The notes: generated from the sequence alone by a model not told the origin. A stretch of 64,000 bases of DNA from Clostridia bacterium (GCA_016937975.1 JAFGVN010000109.1:1-64000), one strand, 5' to 3'. Shown: positions 1 through 9,159, numbered from the stretch's first letter. Program-made: numbers and translations.

Positions 1-46
1 AGTAAATAGGTACCCACTAGGAACACATTTATAAAAAAAATAACTA

Positions 47-70
47 ATATAGAGAATAAGATCTCTATAT
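47..70 (+). promoter_or_regulatory. Inverted repeat in the thrS leader
   Basis: A perfect 9-bp inverted repeat (ATATAGAGA, 6-nt loop, TCTCTATAT) ends about ten bases before the GAGGAGG ribosome site of the first threonyl-tRNA synthetase gene. It has no T-run, so it is not an obvious terminator. It may be the tail of a longer leader that starts outside the window. Clostridial thrS genes are often under T-box control, but no T-box motif is visible here. Confidence 0.4.
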
Positions 71-93
71 ATCTATTATACGAGGAGGATCAA

Positions 94-2004
94 ATGATTA
101 ATTTAACTTTAAAAGATGGATCAGTACGTTCGGTAGAAAAAGGCAAAACAATATATGATGTTGCTAAAGACATCAGCGGTCGTTTGGCAAAGGAAGCTGT
201 TGCAGGTGTTGTGAATGGTAAAACAGTGGATTTAAGCTATATCCTTGAGGAGGACGTAGCATTAAATATTCTAACACTTAATGACGATGAAGGTTTGGAT
301 GTCTTTAGACATACAACAGCGCATGTCATGGCTATGGCGGTACAAAACCTGTTTCCAGGTACAAAATTAGCCATTGGACCTTCCATAGAAAATGGTTTTT
401 ACTATGATTTCGATACAAAGCATGTTTTTGTTCCGGAAGATTTAGATCAAATTGAAAAAGAGATGAAACGTATTATCAGTGAAGATTTACATGCAGAGAG
501 ATTTGTCTTAAATAGAGAAGACGCTTTGAAATTCGTCAACGAAATTGATGCTGATTACAAAGTGGAATTGATTAATGATCTTCCTGAAGGTGAAGAATTG
601 TCATTCTATAGACATGGAAAATTTGTAGATTTATGTGCTGGACCTCACTTATATGGTTTAAAACAAATTAAAGCATTCAAGTTGTTATCCATTGCAGGAG
701 CATATTGGAGAGGTGATTCTGATAGAAAAATGCTTCAAAGAATTTATGCAACAGCATTTCCAAAAGCATCTCAGTTAGAAGAACATTTGCATCGTCTAGA
801 AGAAGCAAAAAAACGTGATCATAGAAAGTTAGGTAAGGAATTAAAATTATTTAGTTTGATGGAACAGGGACCAGGTTTCCCGTTCTTCTTGCCAAAAGGT
901 ATGATTGTAAAAAACAAATTAATAGAATATTGGAGAGATGTTCATGAGAAGGCAGGCTATGTAGAAGTTGAAACACCACAGATTTTAAACCGTAGCTTAT
1001 GGGAAACTTCTGGTCACTGGTTCCATTATGCTGAAAATATGTACACTTTGAAAATTGATGATGAAGATTATGCCATTAAGCCAATGAACTGTCCAGGTGG
1101 CATGCTTGTTTATAAAACAGAACTTAGATCCTATAGAGATTTTCCAATGAGAGTTGGTGAATTAGGTAAGGTGCATCGCCATGAATTATCGGGTGCGTTA
1201 CATGGTTTGATGCGTGTTAGAGCCTTTACTCAAGATGATGCACATATTTTCATGTTACCTTCTCAAATTAAAGATGAAATCAAAGAAGTCGTAAGAGTTA
1301 TTGATGAAGTTTATCAAACATTTGGTTTCAAATATCACATTGAACTTTCAACTAGACCAGAAAAATCAATGGGTTCGGATGCAGAGTGGGAGTTGGCGGA
1401 AGCTTCATTACAACAAGCCTTAGAAGAATCAAATTTAGCTTACCGTTTAAACCCAGGTGATGGCGCTTTCTACGGTCCTAAAATTGACTTTCATTTAGAA
1501 GACTGTATCGGGAGAACATGGCAGTGTGGTACAATTCAATTGGATATGCAGTTGCCTCAGAGATTTGAACTAACTTATATTGGAGAAGATGGAGAAAAAC
1601 ATAGACCCGTTGTTATTCATCGTGTGGCTTTTGGTTCTATTGAAAGATTTGTAGGTATTTTAATTGAGCATTTTGCTGGTAAGTTCCCAACATGGTTATC
1701 ACCTGTTCAAGTAAAAATGATTACAGTAGCAGATCGTCATTTTGATTATGCAAATCAATTGAAGAAACAATTTGAAAAGGCTGGTATTAGAGTGGAATTA
1801 GATGCGAGACATGAATCGGTAGGTTATAAAATTCGTGAAGCGCGTTTGGAAAGAAATCCTTATATGCTTGTCATTGGTGATAATGAAGTTGAAAAACAAA
1901 CTATTTCTGTAAGATCACGTGATCATGGTGAACTAGGGGAAATGTCAGTTGAAGATTTACTTGCAAAAGTGAATAAGGAAATAGAAGATAAATTTACAGT
2001 TTAG
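94..2004 (+). CDS. thrS: Threonyl-tRNA synthetase, canonical copy
   Basis: Charges tRNA-Thr with threonine in the cytoplasm. The 636-residue protein has the usual layout: an N-terminal TGS domain (about 1-62), an editing domain with HTTAH and DLCAGPH (the His/Cys site that removes misacylated serine), a class II catalytic core, and a C-terminal anticodon-binding domain ending near RSRDHGELGEM. The zinc and threonine pocket is canonical: MNCPGGM (zinc Cys), the motif 2 region SGALHGLMRVRAFTQDDAHIF (zinc His plus the Asp that contacts the threonine hydroxyl) and VVIHRVAFG (second zinc His). ATG follows GAGGAGG at good spacing. A second thrS follows after 9 bases with its own AGGAG, so the two are probably co-transcribed. 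Confidence 0.96.
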   Translation: MINLTLKDGSVRSVEKGKTIYDVAKDISGRLAKEAVAGVVNGKTVDLSYILEEDVALNILTLNDDEGLDVFRHTTAHVMAMAVQNLFPGTKLAIGPSIENGFYYDFDTKHVFVPEDLDQIEKEMKRIISEDLHAERFVLNREDALKFVNEIDADYKVELINDLPEGEELSFYRHGKFVDLCAGPHLYGLKQIKAFKLLSIAGAYWRGDSDRKMLQRIYATAFPKASQLEEHLHRLEEAKKRDHRKLGKELKLFSLMEQGPGFPFFLPKGMIVKNKLIEYWRDVHEKAGYVEVETPQILNRSLWETSGHWFHYAENMYTLKIDDEDYAIKPMNCPGGMLVYKTELRSYRDFPMRVGELGKVHRHELSGALHGLMRVRAFTQDDAHIFMLPSQIKDEIKEVVRVIDEVYQTFGFKYHIELSTRPEKSMGSDAEWELAEASLQQALEESNLAYRLNPGDGAFYGPKIDFHLEDCIGRTWQCGTIQLDMQLPQRFELTYIGEDGEKHRPVVIHRVAFGSIERFVGILIEHFAGKFPTWLSPVQVKMITVADRHFDYANQLKKQFEKAGIRVELDARHESVGYKIREARLERNPYMLVIGDNEVEKQTISVRSRDHGELGEMSVEDLLAKVNKEIEDKFTV

Positions 2005-2013
2005 GAGATAAAA

Positions 2014-3963
2014 ATGATTAAAGTTACACTAAAAGATGGTTCAAAAAAAGAAGTGAAAAAAGGATCATCAGTATTTGAAGTCGCAAAAGAAATTTCTGGC
2101 CGTTTGGCAAAAGAAGCAATAGTTGGTGAAGTCAACGGCAAATTAGTGGATTTGAACTACATTTTAAATGAAGATGTAGAATTGAGTATATTAACCTTCA
2201 ATGAAGAAGCAGGTCGAGAAACTTTTAGACATTCTACAGCTCATATTATGGCAAGAGCAGTAAAAAAACTTTATCCAAATGCTAAATTGGCAATTGGTCC
2301 GGCGATAGAAAATGGATTCTACTATGATTTTGATGTGGATCAAAACTTAACACCACAAGATTTAGAAAAAATCGAAAAAGAAATGAAATCGATTATTGAG
2401 AAACAGGAAGTCTTTGAAAGATTTGAGCTAAGCCGCGAAGAGGCTTTAGCAAAAATGAAAGCATTAGATGAACCTTATAAAGTTGAATTAATTGAAAATC
2501 TTCCTGAAGATGCAATTATCTCTTTCTACAGTCACGGTGAATTTGTTGATTTATGTGCTGGTCCACATATGTTTAACATCAAAGCTATTAAAGCCTTTAA
2601 ATTATTAAGTGCAACAGGTGCTTATTGGAGAGGTGATGAAAACAATAAAATGCTTCAAAGAATCTATGGTACTTGTTTTCCAAAAGCATCTATGCTGGAG
2701 GAACATTTAGCGAGATTAGAAGATGCTAAGAAAAGAGACCATAATAAGTTAGGGAGAGAGTTACAACTGTTCACTACTAACGAGTATATTGGTCAAGGTT
2801 TACCTTTGCTTCTACCAAAAGGTGCTAAAATCATTCAAATTCTTCAAAGATTCGTTGAAGATGAAGAAGAAAGACGTGGTTATGAGCTGACTAAAACACC
2901 TTTAATGGCAAAATCTGATTTATATAAGATCTCAGGTCACTGGCAACTTTATAAAGATGGGATGTTCGTGTTAGGAGATGAGGAGGTTGACAAGGAAGTT
3001 TTTGGTTTGAGACCTATGACTTGTCCATTCCAAATTATGGCTTACAAAAATACACAAAAAAGTTATAGAGATCTTCCGAAGCGGTATAATGAAACTTCAA
3101 CTTTGTTTAGAAATGAATCTTCTGGTGAAATGCATGGTCTCATTAGAGTAAGACAATTTACCATTTCAGAAGGACATTTAATGGTAACGCCTGAGCAATT
3201 GGAAGATGAATTCAAAGGTGTTGTATCTTTAATCAATTATTTCATGGATGTACTAGGTATTTCTAATGATATCACTTATCAGTTCTCGAAATGGGATCCA
3301 AACAAATCGGATAAATATATTGGCTCGCCAAAACAGTGGGAGGCAGCACAAGATCAAATGCGTACCATCTTGGATCATTTGGCTATTGATTATGTGGAAG
3401 CAGAAGGTGAAGCTGCGTTCTATGGTCCTAAGCTAGATATTCAATTTAAGAATGTTCATGGCAAAGAAGATACAATAATCACAGTTCAAATAGACTTTGC
3501 ACTGGCAGAAAAATTTGATATGACTTATATCGATAAGAATGGTGAAAAGAAGTATCCATATATTATTCATAGAACATCTATTGGTTGTTATGAAAGAACA
3601 TTGGCGATGTTAATTGAAAAATATGCGGGTAAATTCCCAGCTTGGTTAGCTCCGGTACAAGTGAAGTTATTACCAATTGCCGATCGTCATTTAGATTATG
3701 CTTATGAGTTGAAGTCTAAGTTTGAAGCTAAAGGAATCCGAGTAGAAGTAGATGCTCGTGTTGAATCAGTGGGCTACAAGATTCGTGAAGCGCGTTTAGA
3801 ACGAAATCCTTATATGATTATTATTGGTGACAATGAAATTGAAAATCAAAATGTTTCAGTAAGATCAAGAGATAAAGGTGAATTAGGAAGTGTAGATTTC
3901 AATGAATTCTTAAAGGATTTAGTAGAAGAAATTGAAACTAGAAAAATTCTTTTAGAGCAATAG
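2014..3963 (+). CDS. Second, divergent threonyl-tRNA synthetase
   Basis: Tandem paralogue of 649 residues. The TGS and editing domains (HSTAH, DLCAGPH) and the anticodon-binding domain (VESVGYKIREARLERNPYM) closely match copy 1, but the catalytic core is clearly different. The three zinc ligands remain (TCPF, EGHLM, YIIHRTS) and so does the motif 2 Arg (LFRNESSGEMHG). The pocket around them changes: GGM after the zinc Cys becomes FQI, and QDDAH becomes ISEGH, so the hydroxyl-contacting Asp aligns with Glu. An insertion (about GDEEVDKEV) is also present. It is probably active; a role in resistance to a ThrRS inhibitor or in stress is inference. A strong terminator follows, ending this two-gene unit. 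Confidence 0.9.
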   Translation: MIKVTLKDGSKKEVKKGSSVFEVAKEISGRLAKEAIVGEVNGKLVDLNYILNEDVELSILTFNEEAGRETFRHSTAHIMARAVKKLYPNAKLAIGPAIENGFYYDFDVDQNLTPQDLEKIEKEMKSIIEKQEVFERFELSREEALAKMKALDEPYKVELIENLPEDAIISFYSHGEFVDLCAGPHMFNIKAIKAFKLLSATGAYWRGDENNKMLQRIYGTCFPKASMLEEHLARLEDAKKRDHNKLGRELQLFTTNEYIGQGLPLLLPKGAKIIQILQRFVEDEEERRGYELTKTPLMAKSDLYKISGHWQLYKDGMFVLGDEEVDKEVFGLRPMTCPFQIMAYKNTQKSYRDLPKRYNETSTLFRNESSGEMHGLIRVRQFTISEGHLMVTPEQLEDEFKGVVSLINYFMDVLGISNDITYQFSKWDPNKSDKYIGSPKQWEAAQDQMRTILDHLAIDYVEAEGEAAFYGPKLDIQFKNVHGKEDTIITVQIDFALAEKFDMTYIDKNGEKKYPYIIHRTSIGCYERTLAMLIEKYAGKFPAWLAPVQVKLLPIADRHLDYAYELKSKFEAKGIRVEVDARVESVGYKIREARLERNPYMIIIGDNEIENQNVSVRSRDKGELGSVDFNEFLKDLVEEIETRKILLEQ

Positions 3964-3970
3964 AAGATTT

Positions 3971-4014
3971 AAACTGCTTTATGAAGTGAAAATTTCATAA
4001 GGCAGTTTTTCTTT
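3971..4014 (+). terminator. Intrinsic terminator after the thrS pair
   Basis: A 15-bp stem with one wobble pair (AAACTGCTTTATGAA against TTCATAAGGCAGTTT) and an 8-nt loop is followed by TTTTTCTTT. It lies 8 bases after the stop of the second synthetase. Confidence 0.9.
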
Positions 4015-4093
4015 GTTCTGTATGGAAAATCATAAAATAACATTAAGATATTCTATAGTTATTTTCAAAATAATGTCAATATTATGAATTAAT

Positions 4094-4101
4094 GTTATAA
4101 T
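4094..4101 (+). promoter_or_regulatory. Probable extended -10 promoter for the Lon-like gene
   Basis: TGTTATAAT carries an extended -10 (TG one base before TATAAT) about 75 bases before the Lon-like start. No convincing -35 hexamer is seen 17 bases upstream. Confidence 0.4.
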
Positions 4102-4174
4102 TTAATTAATCAAAGAATATTAGGTTTTAGCAATAAAAGTTGGGTATAGAGATAAAAAGATTAAGGAGGCACTC

Positions 4175-6628
4175 ATGGAAAAATTCCGTTTAAATGCAGA
4201 TCAGTTAACTTGTAAAATTCCTATAGAAGATTTAAGATTTGAAACGACAGAAGATTTAACACCGTTGTATGAAATGATAGGCCAGGAAAGAGCTGCCAAG
4301 GCTATGGAATTTGGCTTGAATATCCAACAGAGAGGTTACAATATTTATGTTGCTGGTGGATGGGGAACAGGAAGAAATACATATGTTCGTTATATTACAA
4401 GCAAGAAAGTTTTAGAGACTCCTGCGCCAAATGATTGGATTTATGTCAACAACTTTAAAGATCCTAGACAACCGATTGCAATTGCTTTAAAAAATGGTGA
4501 AGGTCGTAAAGTTAAAAAAAGTATGGCAAGAACCATTGAGTTTATACAAAATGAAATTGCTGAAGCATTTATTTCAAAAGAATATGAAAATACAAAAGCA
4601 ATATTGAGACAGGAATATTCTCAGAAGAATGCTGTAATCATTGAGGAATTAAATGAAATTGGTAAAAAATATAATTTTGCTTTTACACAAACTGAACGTG
4701 GTTTGGTGAGCATTCCATTAAAAAATAACAAACCGATGAGTGAAGATGAATATCGACATATCACGGAAGAGGAGTATGAACAACTTAGTACAAATTCAAA
4801 TAAGTTGACCTTGGAAACTGTAGATTTGTTTAATAAGCTTCGTTCAGAGGAAGAACTTTATCTTAATAAATTAGATGATCTTGATGCCAAAATGGGTCGT
4901 AAAATTGTAGCGTTTCATATTGGAAATTTAATAAAAAGATTTGGTAAGAATGAAAAATTAAAAGAATACTTCGAGTCTGTCATAGAAGATATTGTCGAAA
5001 ATCTGGAAGAATTCAAGGAAGAAGAACCGCCAGCAGAGGGGAATCCTTTGGCAATGTTGCAACAGCAAAGACCAAAGGAAGATTTCTTTATTCGCTATGA
5101 TATTAACTTGTTTGTAGACAATGGCGATAAGGATTCAGCTCCTGTTGAATTTGAAATTAACCCTACTTTTGTAAATTTAATTGGTAACATTGAATATCGA
5201 AATGAATATGGTGCTTGGAAAACAGATTTTACTCAAATCAAACCAGGTGCACTTCACTTGGCAAATGGTGGCTATTTGATTATTCAAACAAGAGACTTGT
5301 TAACAGCTCCTTATGCATGGCAAGCCTTGAAACGTGCATTGATAAACAAAGAAGTCAGCATTGAGAATATTGGCAAGCAATCTGGCGTTAATGCAACTCA
5401 GACCTTAAAACCACAAGCGATTCCATTGGATGTGAAAGTTATTATTGTTGGCGATTTCTATACCTATAACATCCTCTTCAACTATGATGAAGAATTTAGA
5501 AAGCTTTTTAAAGTTTTGGTGGATTTTGATGATGAGGTTGAGAGAAATCGTGAATCTGTGTTGAAAATGGCACGATTTATTGCAAGCTATGCTGAAAAAG
5601 ACAATATCAAATATTTCGATAAATTTGCAGTAGCTGAAATTGTAAACTATGCAACTCGTATGGCCAGCAATAAGGATAAATTATCTGCTCATTTAAATGT
5701 GATTGTCGATATTATTTATGAAGCTGATACATGGGCAAATATTTATGGTAGCAAGGTTGTTGGAAAAGAACATGTTCAAAAAGCTTTAGAGGAACAAAAA
5801 AATCGTACCAACAGGTTCCAAAGACGTTTGCTTGAGAACTTTGAAGATGGTACATACCTCATAGATGTAGATGGTGAAAAAGTTGGAGAAATCAATGGTT
5901 TAGCTGTTCTAGGAACAGGTATTCAATCTTTTGGTAAACCAAGTAAAATCACAGTATCGACCTATAGAGGCAAAGCGGGTTTGATTAACATTGAAAGAGA
6001 AGCCAATCAGTCTGGTCCTAGTCATGATAAAGGTGTTATGATTCTAAACGGTTTCATGGGTCACACCTATGCCCAAGATAAACCTTTGACCTTATCAGCA
6101 TCTATTGTTTTTGAACAATCTTATTCAGGTGTTGATGGCGACAGTGCTTCAAGTACGGAATTGTATGCAATTCTCTCGAGTCTTTCAGGACTTCCAATTG
6201 ACCAGAGTTTTGCTGTGACAGGTTCTGTAAATCAGAGAGGTGAAATTCAACCCATTGGTGGTGTAAACGAAAAAATTGAAGGCTTTTATGCTGTTTGTAA
6301 ACTTAAGGGTTTAACAGGTCGACAAGGGGTTATCATTCCACATCAAAATGTTAAGAACTTAATGTTGTGTCAAGAAGTTGTTCAAGCAGTAGAGGATGGT
6401 AAATTTAATATTTATGCTATTTCACACATCAATCAAGGTTTAGAATTATTAATGAATAAAAAAGCTGGGGAAAGACAAAAAAATGGTAAGTTCCCTAGAG
6501 GTACTATTCATTATTTGGTTGATAAGAAATTAGAAGAACTTGCTGCTCCGATTATGAAAAGAGCAACGGATGGAAGAAAAGCTGAAATGCCTGAAAAAGT
6601 AGAGGCTGTGGAAGAAACCAAAGAGTAA
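4175..6628 (+). CDS. Lon-like ATP-dependent protease (AAA_32/Lon_C family)
   Basis: Cytoplasmic AAA+ serine protease of the family related to archaeal LonB, usually about 800 residues as here (817). The N-terminal AAA_32 region has a Walker A variant AGGWGTGRNT (Arg in place of Lys, as I recall for this family). A coiled-coil insertion lies at about 115-255. The C-terminal Lon proteolytic domain keeps the dyad: Ser657 in VDGDSASSTE and Lys700 in GGVNEKIEG, 43 residues apart as in E. coli Lon. The C-terminal tail is charged. ATG follows AAGGAGG. It is monocistronic between terminators. The physiological substrate is unknown. Confidence 0.88.
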   Translation: MEKFRLNADQLTCKIPIEDLRFETTEDLTPLYEMIGQERAAKAMEFGLNIQQRGYNIYVAGGWGTGRNTYVRYITSKKVLETPAPNDWIYVNNFKDPRQPIAIALKNGEGRKVKKSMARTIEFIQNEIAEAFISKEYENTKAILRQEYSQKNAVIIEELNEIGKKYNFAFTQTERGLVSIPLKNNKPMSEDEYRHITEEEYEQLSTNSNKLTLETVDLFNKLRSEEELYLNKLDDLDAKMGRKIVAFHIGNLIKRFGKNEKLKEYFESVIEDIVENLEEFKEEEPPAEGNPLAMLQQQRPKEDFFIRYDINLFVDNGDKDSAPVEFEINPTFVNLIGNIEYRNEYGAWKTDFTQIKPGALHLANGGYLIIQTRDLLTAPYAWQALKRALINKEVSIENIGKQSGVNATQTLKPQAIPLDVKVIIVGDFYTYNILFNYDEEFRKLFKVLVDFDDEVERNRESVLKMARFIASYAEKDNIKYFDKFAVAEIVNYATRMASNKDKLSAHLNVIVDIIYEADTWANIYGSKVVGKEHVQKALEEQKNRTNRFQRRLLENFEDGTYLIDVDGEKVGEINGLAVLGTGIQSFGKPSKITVSTYRGKAGLINIEREANQSGPSHDKGVMILNGFMGHTYAQDKPLTLSASIVFEQSYSGVDGDSASSTELYAILSSLSGLPIDQSFAVTGSVNQRGEIQPIGGVNEKIEGFYAVCKLKGLTGRQGVIIPHQNVKNLMLCQEVVQAVEDGKFNIYAISHINQGLELLMNKKAGERQKNGKFPRGTIHYLVDKKLEELAAPIMKRATDGRKAEMPEKVEAVEETKE

Positions 6629-6630
6629 TT

Positions 6631-6664
6631 AAAGCCCATGAAGTCTAAAGACTTTATGGGCTTT
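6631..6664. terminator. Bidirectional terminator between convergent genes
   Basis: AAAGCCCATGAAGTC pairs with GACTTTATGGGCTTT (15 bp, 4-nt loop). T-rich DNA on one side and A-rich DNA on the other let it serve both the Lon-like gene and the convergent sirtuin gene. Confidence 0.88.
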
Positions 6665-6666
6665 CT

Positions 6667-7431
6667 TTATAGATCTAAATAAGAATTAAGTTCTTTTAAA
6701 ATTTCAGAAGTATCACCAATAATCTGGATGACTTCTGCATTGTTAACCGAATAATAATCAATGGGTTTATTGTTGATCACAAAAACTTTTAAATTGGGAC
6801 TTTTGTTTTCATAAGATAACATATTGAAAGGGGAAACTGTAAATGATGTGCCCATGATGATATGAACCTGATGCTTAAGTGATAATTGAATACTTTCTCT
6901 GAAGTATTTAATGCCTTCGCCGTATAAAACAACATTGGGTTTATAAACTTTTTTCATCGTTATTTTATATTGAAGTTGATCCTCTGTTCTTAAGTGCTCT
7001 ACTGGAACATTGCATTCTATAGTCTTGAAGAGATGCTGATCCTTATTGAGGATTTCGATAAGATCATATTCAAAAATATTTCCATGAAATTCAAAGACGT
7101 TTTTCGATCCTGCTGATTGATGAAGACGATCGACATTTTGGGTGATAATACCATTTATATAACCTTTCTTCTCAAGATTTGCAAGAATGAGATGGGTATC
7201 GTTAGGTTTTGCTTGAAAAACACTGGAGAATTTCTCTTGAAACGCAATGTAAAATTCATCAATATTTCTAAAAAAAGCATCTATAGATAAATCATCTTCA
7301 TGGTATTTTTGATAAAAGCCTTCTTTAGATCTGAAGTCGGGTATCCCAGAATTCGTGCTGACACCAGCTCCTGTGTAAACAATTCCTGGGGAGTGTTTTA
7401 ATGCTTCTGCAAGTTGTTCTATTGAGTTCAT
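6667..7431 (-). CDS. Sirtuin (SIR2 family) lacking the zinc-binding cysteines
   Basis: 254-residue NAD-dependent deacylase fold: GAGVSTNSGIPDFRS (NAD loop, from residue 21), TQNVDRLH (about 97-104), catalytic-type His116 in FEFHGN, and MGTSFTVSPFNML in the second NAD-binding half. Usual sirtuins carry four zinc-binding cysteines after the catalytic His. This protein has only one cysteine in total (Cys140), and the region between FEFHGN and VLYGEGIKYF is Lys/Glu-rich instead. The NAD site is intact, so it may be an active deacylase or ADP-ribosyl enzyme with a zinc-free small domain, or a binding protein. It is convergent with the Lon-like gene. Confidence 0.85.
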   Translation of the reverse strand: MNSIEQLAEALKHSPGIVYTGAGVSTNSGIPDFRSKEGFYQKYHEDDLSIDAFFRNIDEFYIAFQEKFSSVFQAKPNDTHLILANLEKKGYINGIITQNVDRLHQSAGSKNVFEFHGNIFEYDLIEILNKDQHLFKTIECNVPVEHLRTEDQLQYKITMKKVYKPNVVLYGEGIKYFRESIQLSLKHQVHIIMGTSFTVSPFNMLSYENKSPNLKVFVINNKPIDYYSVNNAEVIQIIGDTSEILKELNSYLDL

Positions 7432-7498
7432 ATAAAACCTCCTTTTTCTTATTGTATGACAGAATCCTTGAGAATGGTAGAGTTAACAAAAATATAAC

Positions 7499-7527
7499 TT
7501 GCAAATGATAATGAAACTCAGTATAAT
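7499..7527 (+). promoter_or_regulatory. Promoter of the chromate transporter gene
   Basis: TTGCAA, a 17-base spacer and TATAAT sit about 40 bases before the chrA start. Confidence 0.7.
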
Positions 7528-7541
7528 AATATCAACAAACG

Positions 7542-7558
7542 ATATCGGAATTCGATAT
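7542..7558 (+). promoter_or_regulatory. Palindrome just downstream of the chrA promoter
   Basis: ATATCG-GAATT-CGATAT lies between the -10 box and the ribosome site, near the expected +15. This position suits a repressor operator. The regulator is unknown. Confidence 0.45.
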
Positions 7559-7568
7559 AGGAGGAGAT

Positions 7569-8732
7569 ATGAATAAAATAACATTTTTAAAAGATGTTTT
7601 AATTTGCTCATTAGGTGCATATGGTGGACCCTCAGCTCACTATGGCGTCTTTACAGATCAAATGGTCGTCAAAAAAAAATACTTGAATGAGAAAGAATTG
7701 GTAGAACTGATTGCACTAAATAGCATCTTACCAGGACCTACAAGTACGCAAACAATTGTATCCATTGGATATAAAGTGGGAGGTCCTAGTTTAGCGTTTC
7801 TTACCATGCTGGTATGGGCTGTTCCAGCATTGATATTCATGACGACATTATCTTTCTTATATGCCATATTGGTTAAATTAAATTTAAATCTTGAAGGATT
7901 AAGATTCATAGGTCCGATGGCAGTAGGTTTCATTATTGTTGCAGCATATCGTATCAACAAGAAAGTGCTCACCAATCGAATGACTTGGATTTTAATGTTT
8001 TCATCTGCACTCATAACTTATTTTGTACGAGTGCCATGGATTTATCCATTGGTGCTCATGTCAGGTGGAATAATTGCTTATATTTTTTCGAAGGATGAAA
8101 AACGACATGAAAAAATAAAACTTAAGCCTCCTTACCTTTACTTGATTTTGTTCATTCTCTTTGCTGGTGGAAGTATTGCGATGAAACTCTTCTTTAATGT
8201 CCATCTCTTAGACTTGTTTGAAAGTTTCTTCAGATATGGTTATTTAGTTTTTGGTGGAGGACAAGTGGTGATTCCAGTCATGCATAGTGATCTTGTAGAA
8301 ATACATCAGTTTATGACAAGCGCAGAGTTCTTAACAGGCTATGGATTGGTACAAGGGATTCCTGGTCCAATGTTTAGTTTCAGTGCATATGCAGGTGGCA
8401 TGGCAGCAAGAGGTGTGAGTGTATATTATCAAATCGCTGGAGCTTTATTAAGTGGTATTGGAATATTTTTGCCAGGTTTATTGCTTATTTTCTTCGTATA
8501 TCCAATTTGGGAGAAATTAAAAACACTCCAACTGATTCAACTTGCACTTATAGGCATTAATGGCGTAGCAGGTGGATTAATAATAGTCTCTGCAATAATT
8601 TTGACAGAAAAAAGTGGTATAACCTTTATTAATCTAATGGTTACGTTGATCACGGTCGTATTGCTATTTACTAAGAAAATTCCTTCTCCATTATTAGTAG
8701 TGGGAACCATTGTTTTGGGTTTTATGCTTTGA
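7569..8732 (+). CDS. chrA: Chromate transporter, two-domain ChrA type
   Basis: Polytopic membrane protein of 387 residues with two homologous CHR halves. The first half has GAYGGPSAHYGVF and ALNSILPGPTSTQT; the second has YLVFGGGQVVIPVM and YGLVQGIPGPMFSFSAYAG. The GGG/GGP and PGP motifs are typical of the family, which exports chromate or related oxyanions by proton symport; the real substrate in an anaerobe could differ. About ten hydrophobic segments are evident. ATG follows AGGAGG, with its own promoter and a palindromic candidate operator upstream. No partner regulator gene is adjacent. Confidence 0.9.
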   Translation: MNKITFLKDVLICSLGAYGGPSAHYGVFTDQMVVKKKYLNEKELVELIALNSILPGPTSTQTIVSIGYKVGGPSLAFLTMLVWAVPALIFMTTLSFLYAILVKLNLNLEGLRFIGPMAVGFIIVAAYRINKKVLTNRMTWILMFSSALITYFVRVPWIYPLVLMSGGIIAYIFSKDEKRHEKIKLKPPYLYLILFILFAGGSIAMKLFFNVHLLDLFESFFRYGYLVFGGGQVVIPVMHSDLVEIHQFMTSAEFLTGYGLVQGIPGPMFSFSAYAGGMAARGVSVYYQIAGALLSGIGIFLPGLLLIFFVYPIWEKLKTLQLIQLALIGINGVAGGLIIVSAIILTEKSGITFINLMVTLITVVLLFTKKIPSPLLVVGTIVLGFML

Positions 8733-8764
8733 AGATAGAAATTTTAAAAAATTCAAAAAGGTTA

Positions 8765-8793
8765 TTGACATAATATGCATGCAAATGTATAAT
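8765..8793 (+). promoter_or_regulatory. Consensus promoter of the arginine operon
   Basis: A perfect TTGACA, a 17-base spacer and a perfect TATAAT. The spacer and -10 contain TGCATGCAAATGTA, which loosely resembles half of an ARG box. Confidence 0.85.
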
Positions 8794-8799
8794 CAATCA

Positions 8800-9156
8800 C
8801 AACAACATATTTAAATACGTCTGAAGTAATGAAAATATACATAAGCTAGTACAGCGAAGTGGGAAATGGTGTGAGCCCACTCAAATGTAAATGTATTGAG
8901 AACTTTACTAAGTAGCTCACAAGAAATTAAGTAAGGTGAGTCGGAGGTCCACCGTTATAGGGAATAGGTATCGACTAGTGTCCGTACTGAATTTGAGTGA
9001 GCATAAATATGCTAAGTTGGGTGGTACCGCGGAAATATTCGTCCCAAATGGAGGAGGGAAATTTCGTTGGTAGAAAACAAAGATCAAATTCACTACTGAT
9101 ATTTTTCATGTTAATGGCTAATGAAATGATTCTGCAAGGGATCATTTTTTTTTATG
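8800..9156 (+). promoter_or_regulatory. T-box leader of the arginine operon
   Basis: Regulatory RNA that senses uncharged tRNA. The diagnostic T-box GGGTGGTACCGCGG is at 9019-9032 and its pairing partner TTCGTCCC at 9038-9045. Upstream, the distal stem I hairpin AGCGAAGTGGG...AGCCCACT (about 8852-8883) and the stem I arms ATACAT/ATGTAT and AGTAA/TTACT are visible. The 3' side of the specifier loop reads TTGAGAACTT. AGA there would mean arginine, which suits the operon; AAC (Asn) one frame over cannot be excluded by eye. The downstream terminator at 9124-9153 is separated from the T-box by about 80 bases. Confidence 0.9.
9124..9153 (+). terminator. Candidate leader terminator of the T-box
   Basis: AATGATTC / GGATCATT with a TGCAAG loop is followed by a run of nine T. 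It lies between the T-box sequence and argG, so readthrough is needed for operon expression. Confidence 0.75.
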
Positions 9157-9159
9157 CCT

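Noticed and set aside
7658-8014. Reverse-strand ORF of 118 codons inside chrA
   Set aside because: It lies wholly in a well-supported gene and has no recognisable domain or ribosome site.
8771-8793. Second ARG box inside the arginine operon promoter
   Set aside because: TGCATGCAAATGTA has GC in the W positions and a mismatch in the right arm; too weak to list as a site.
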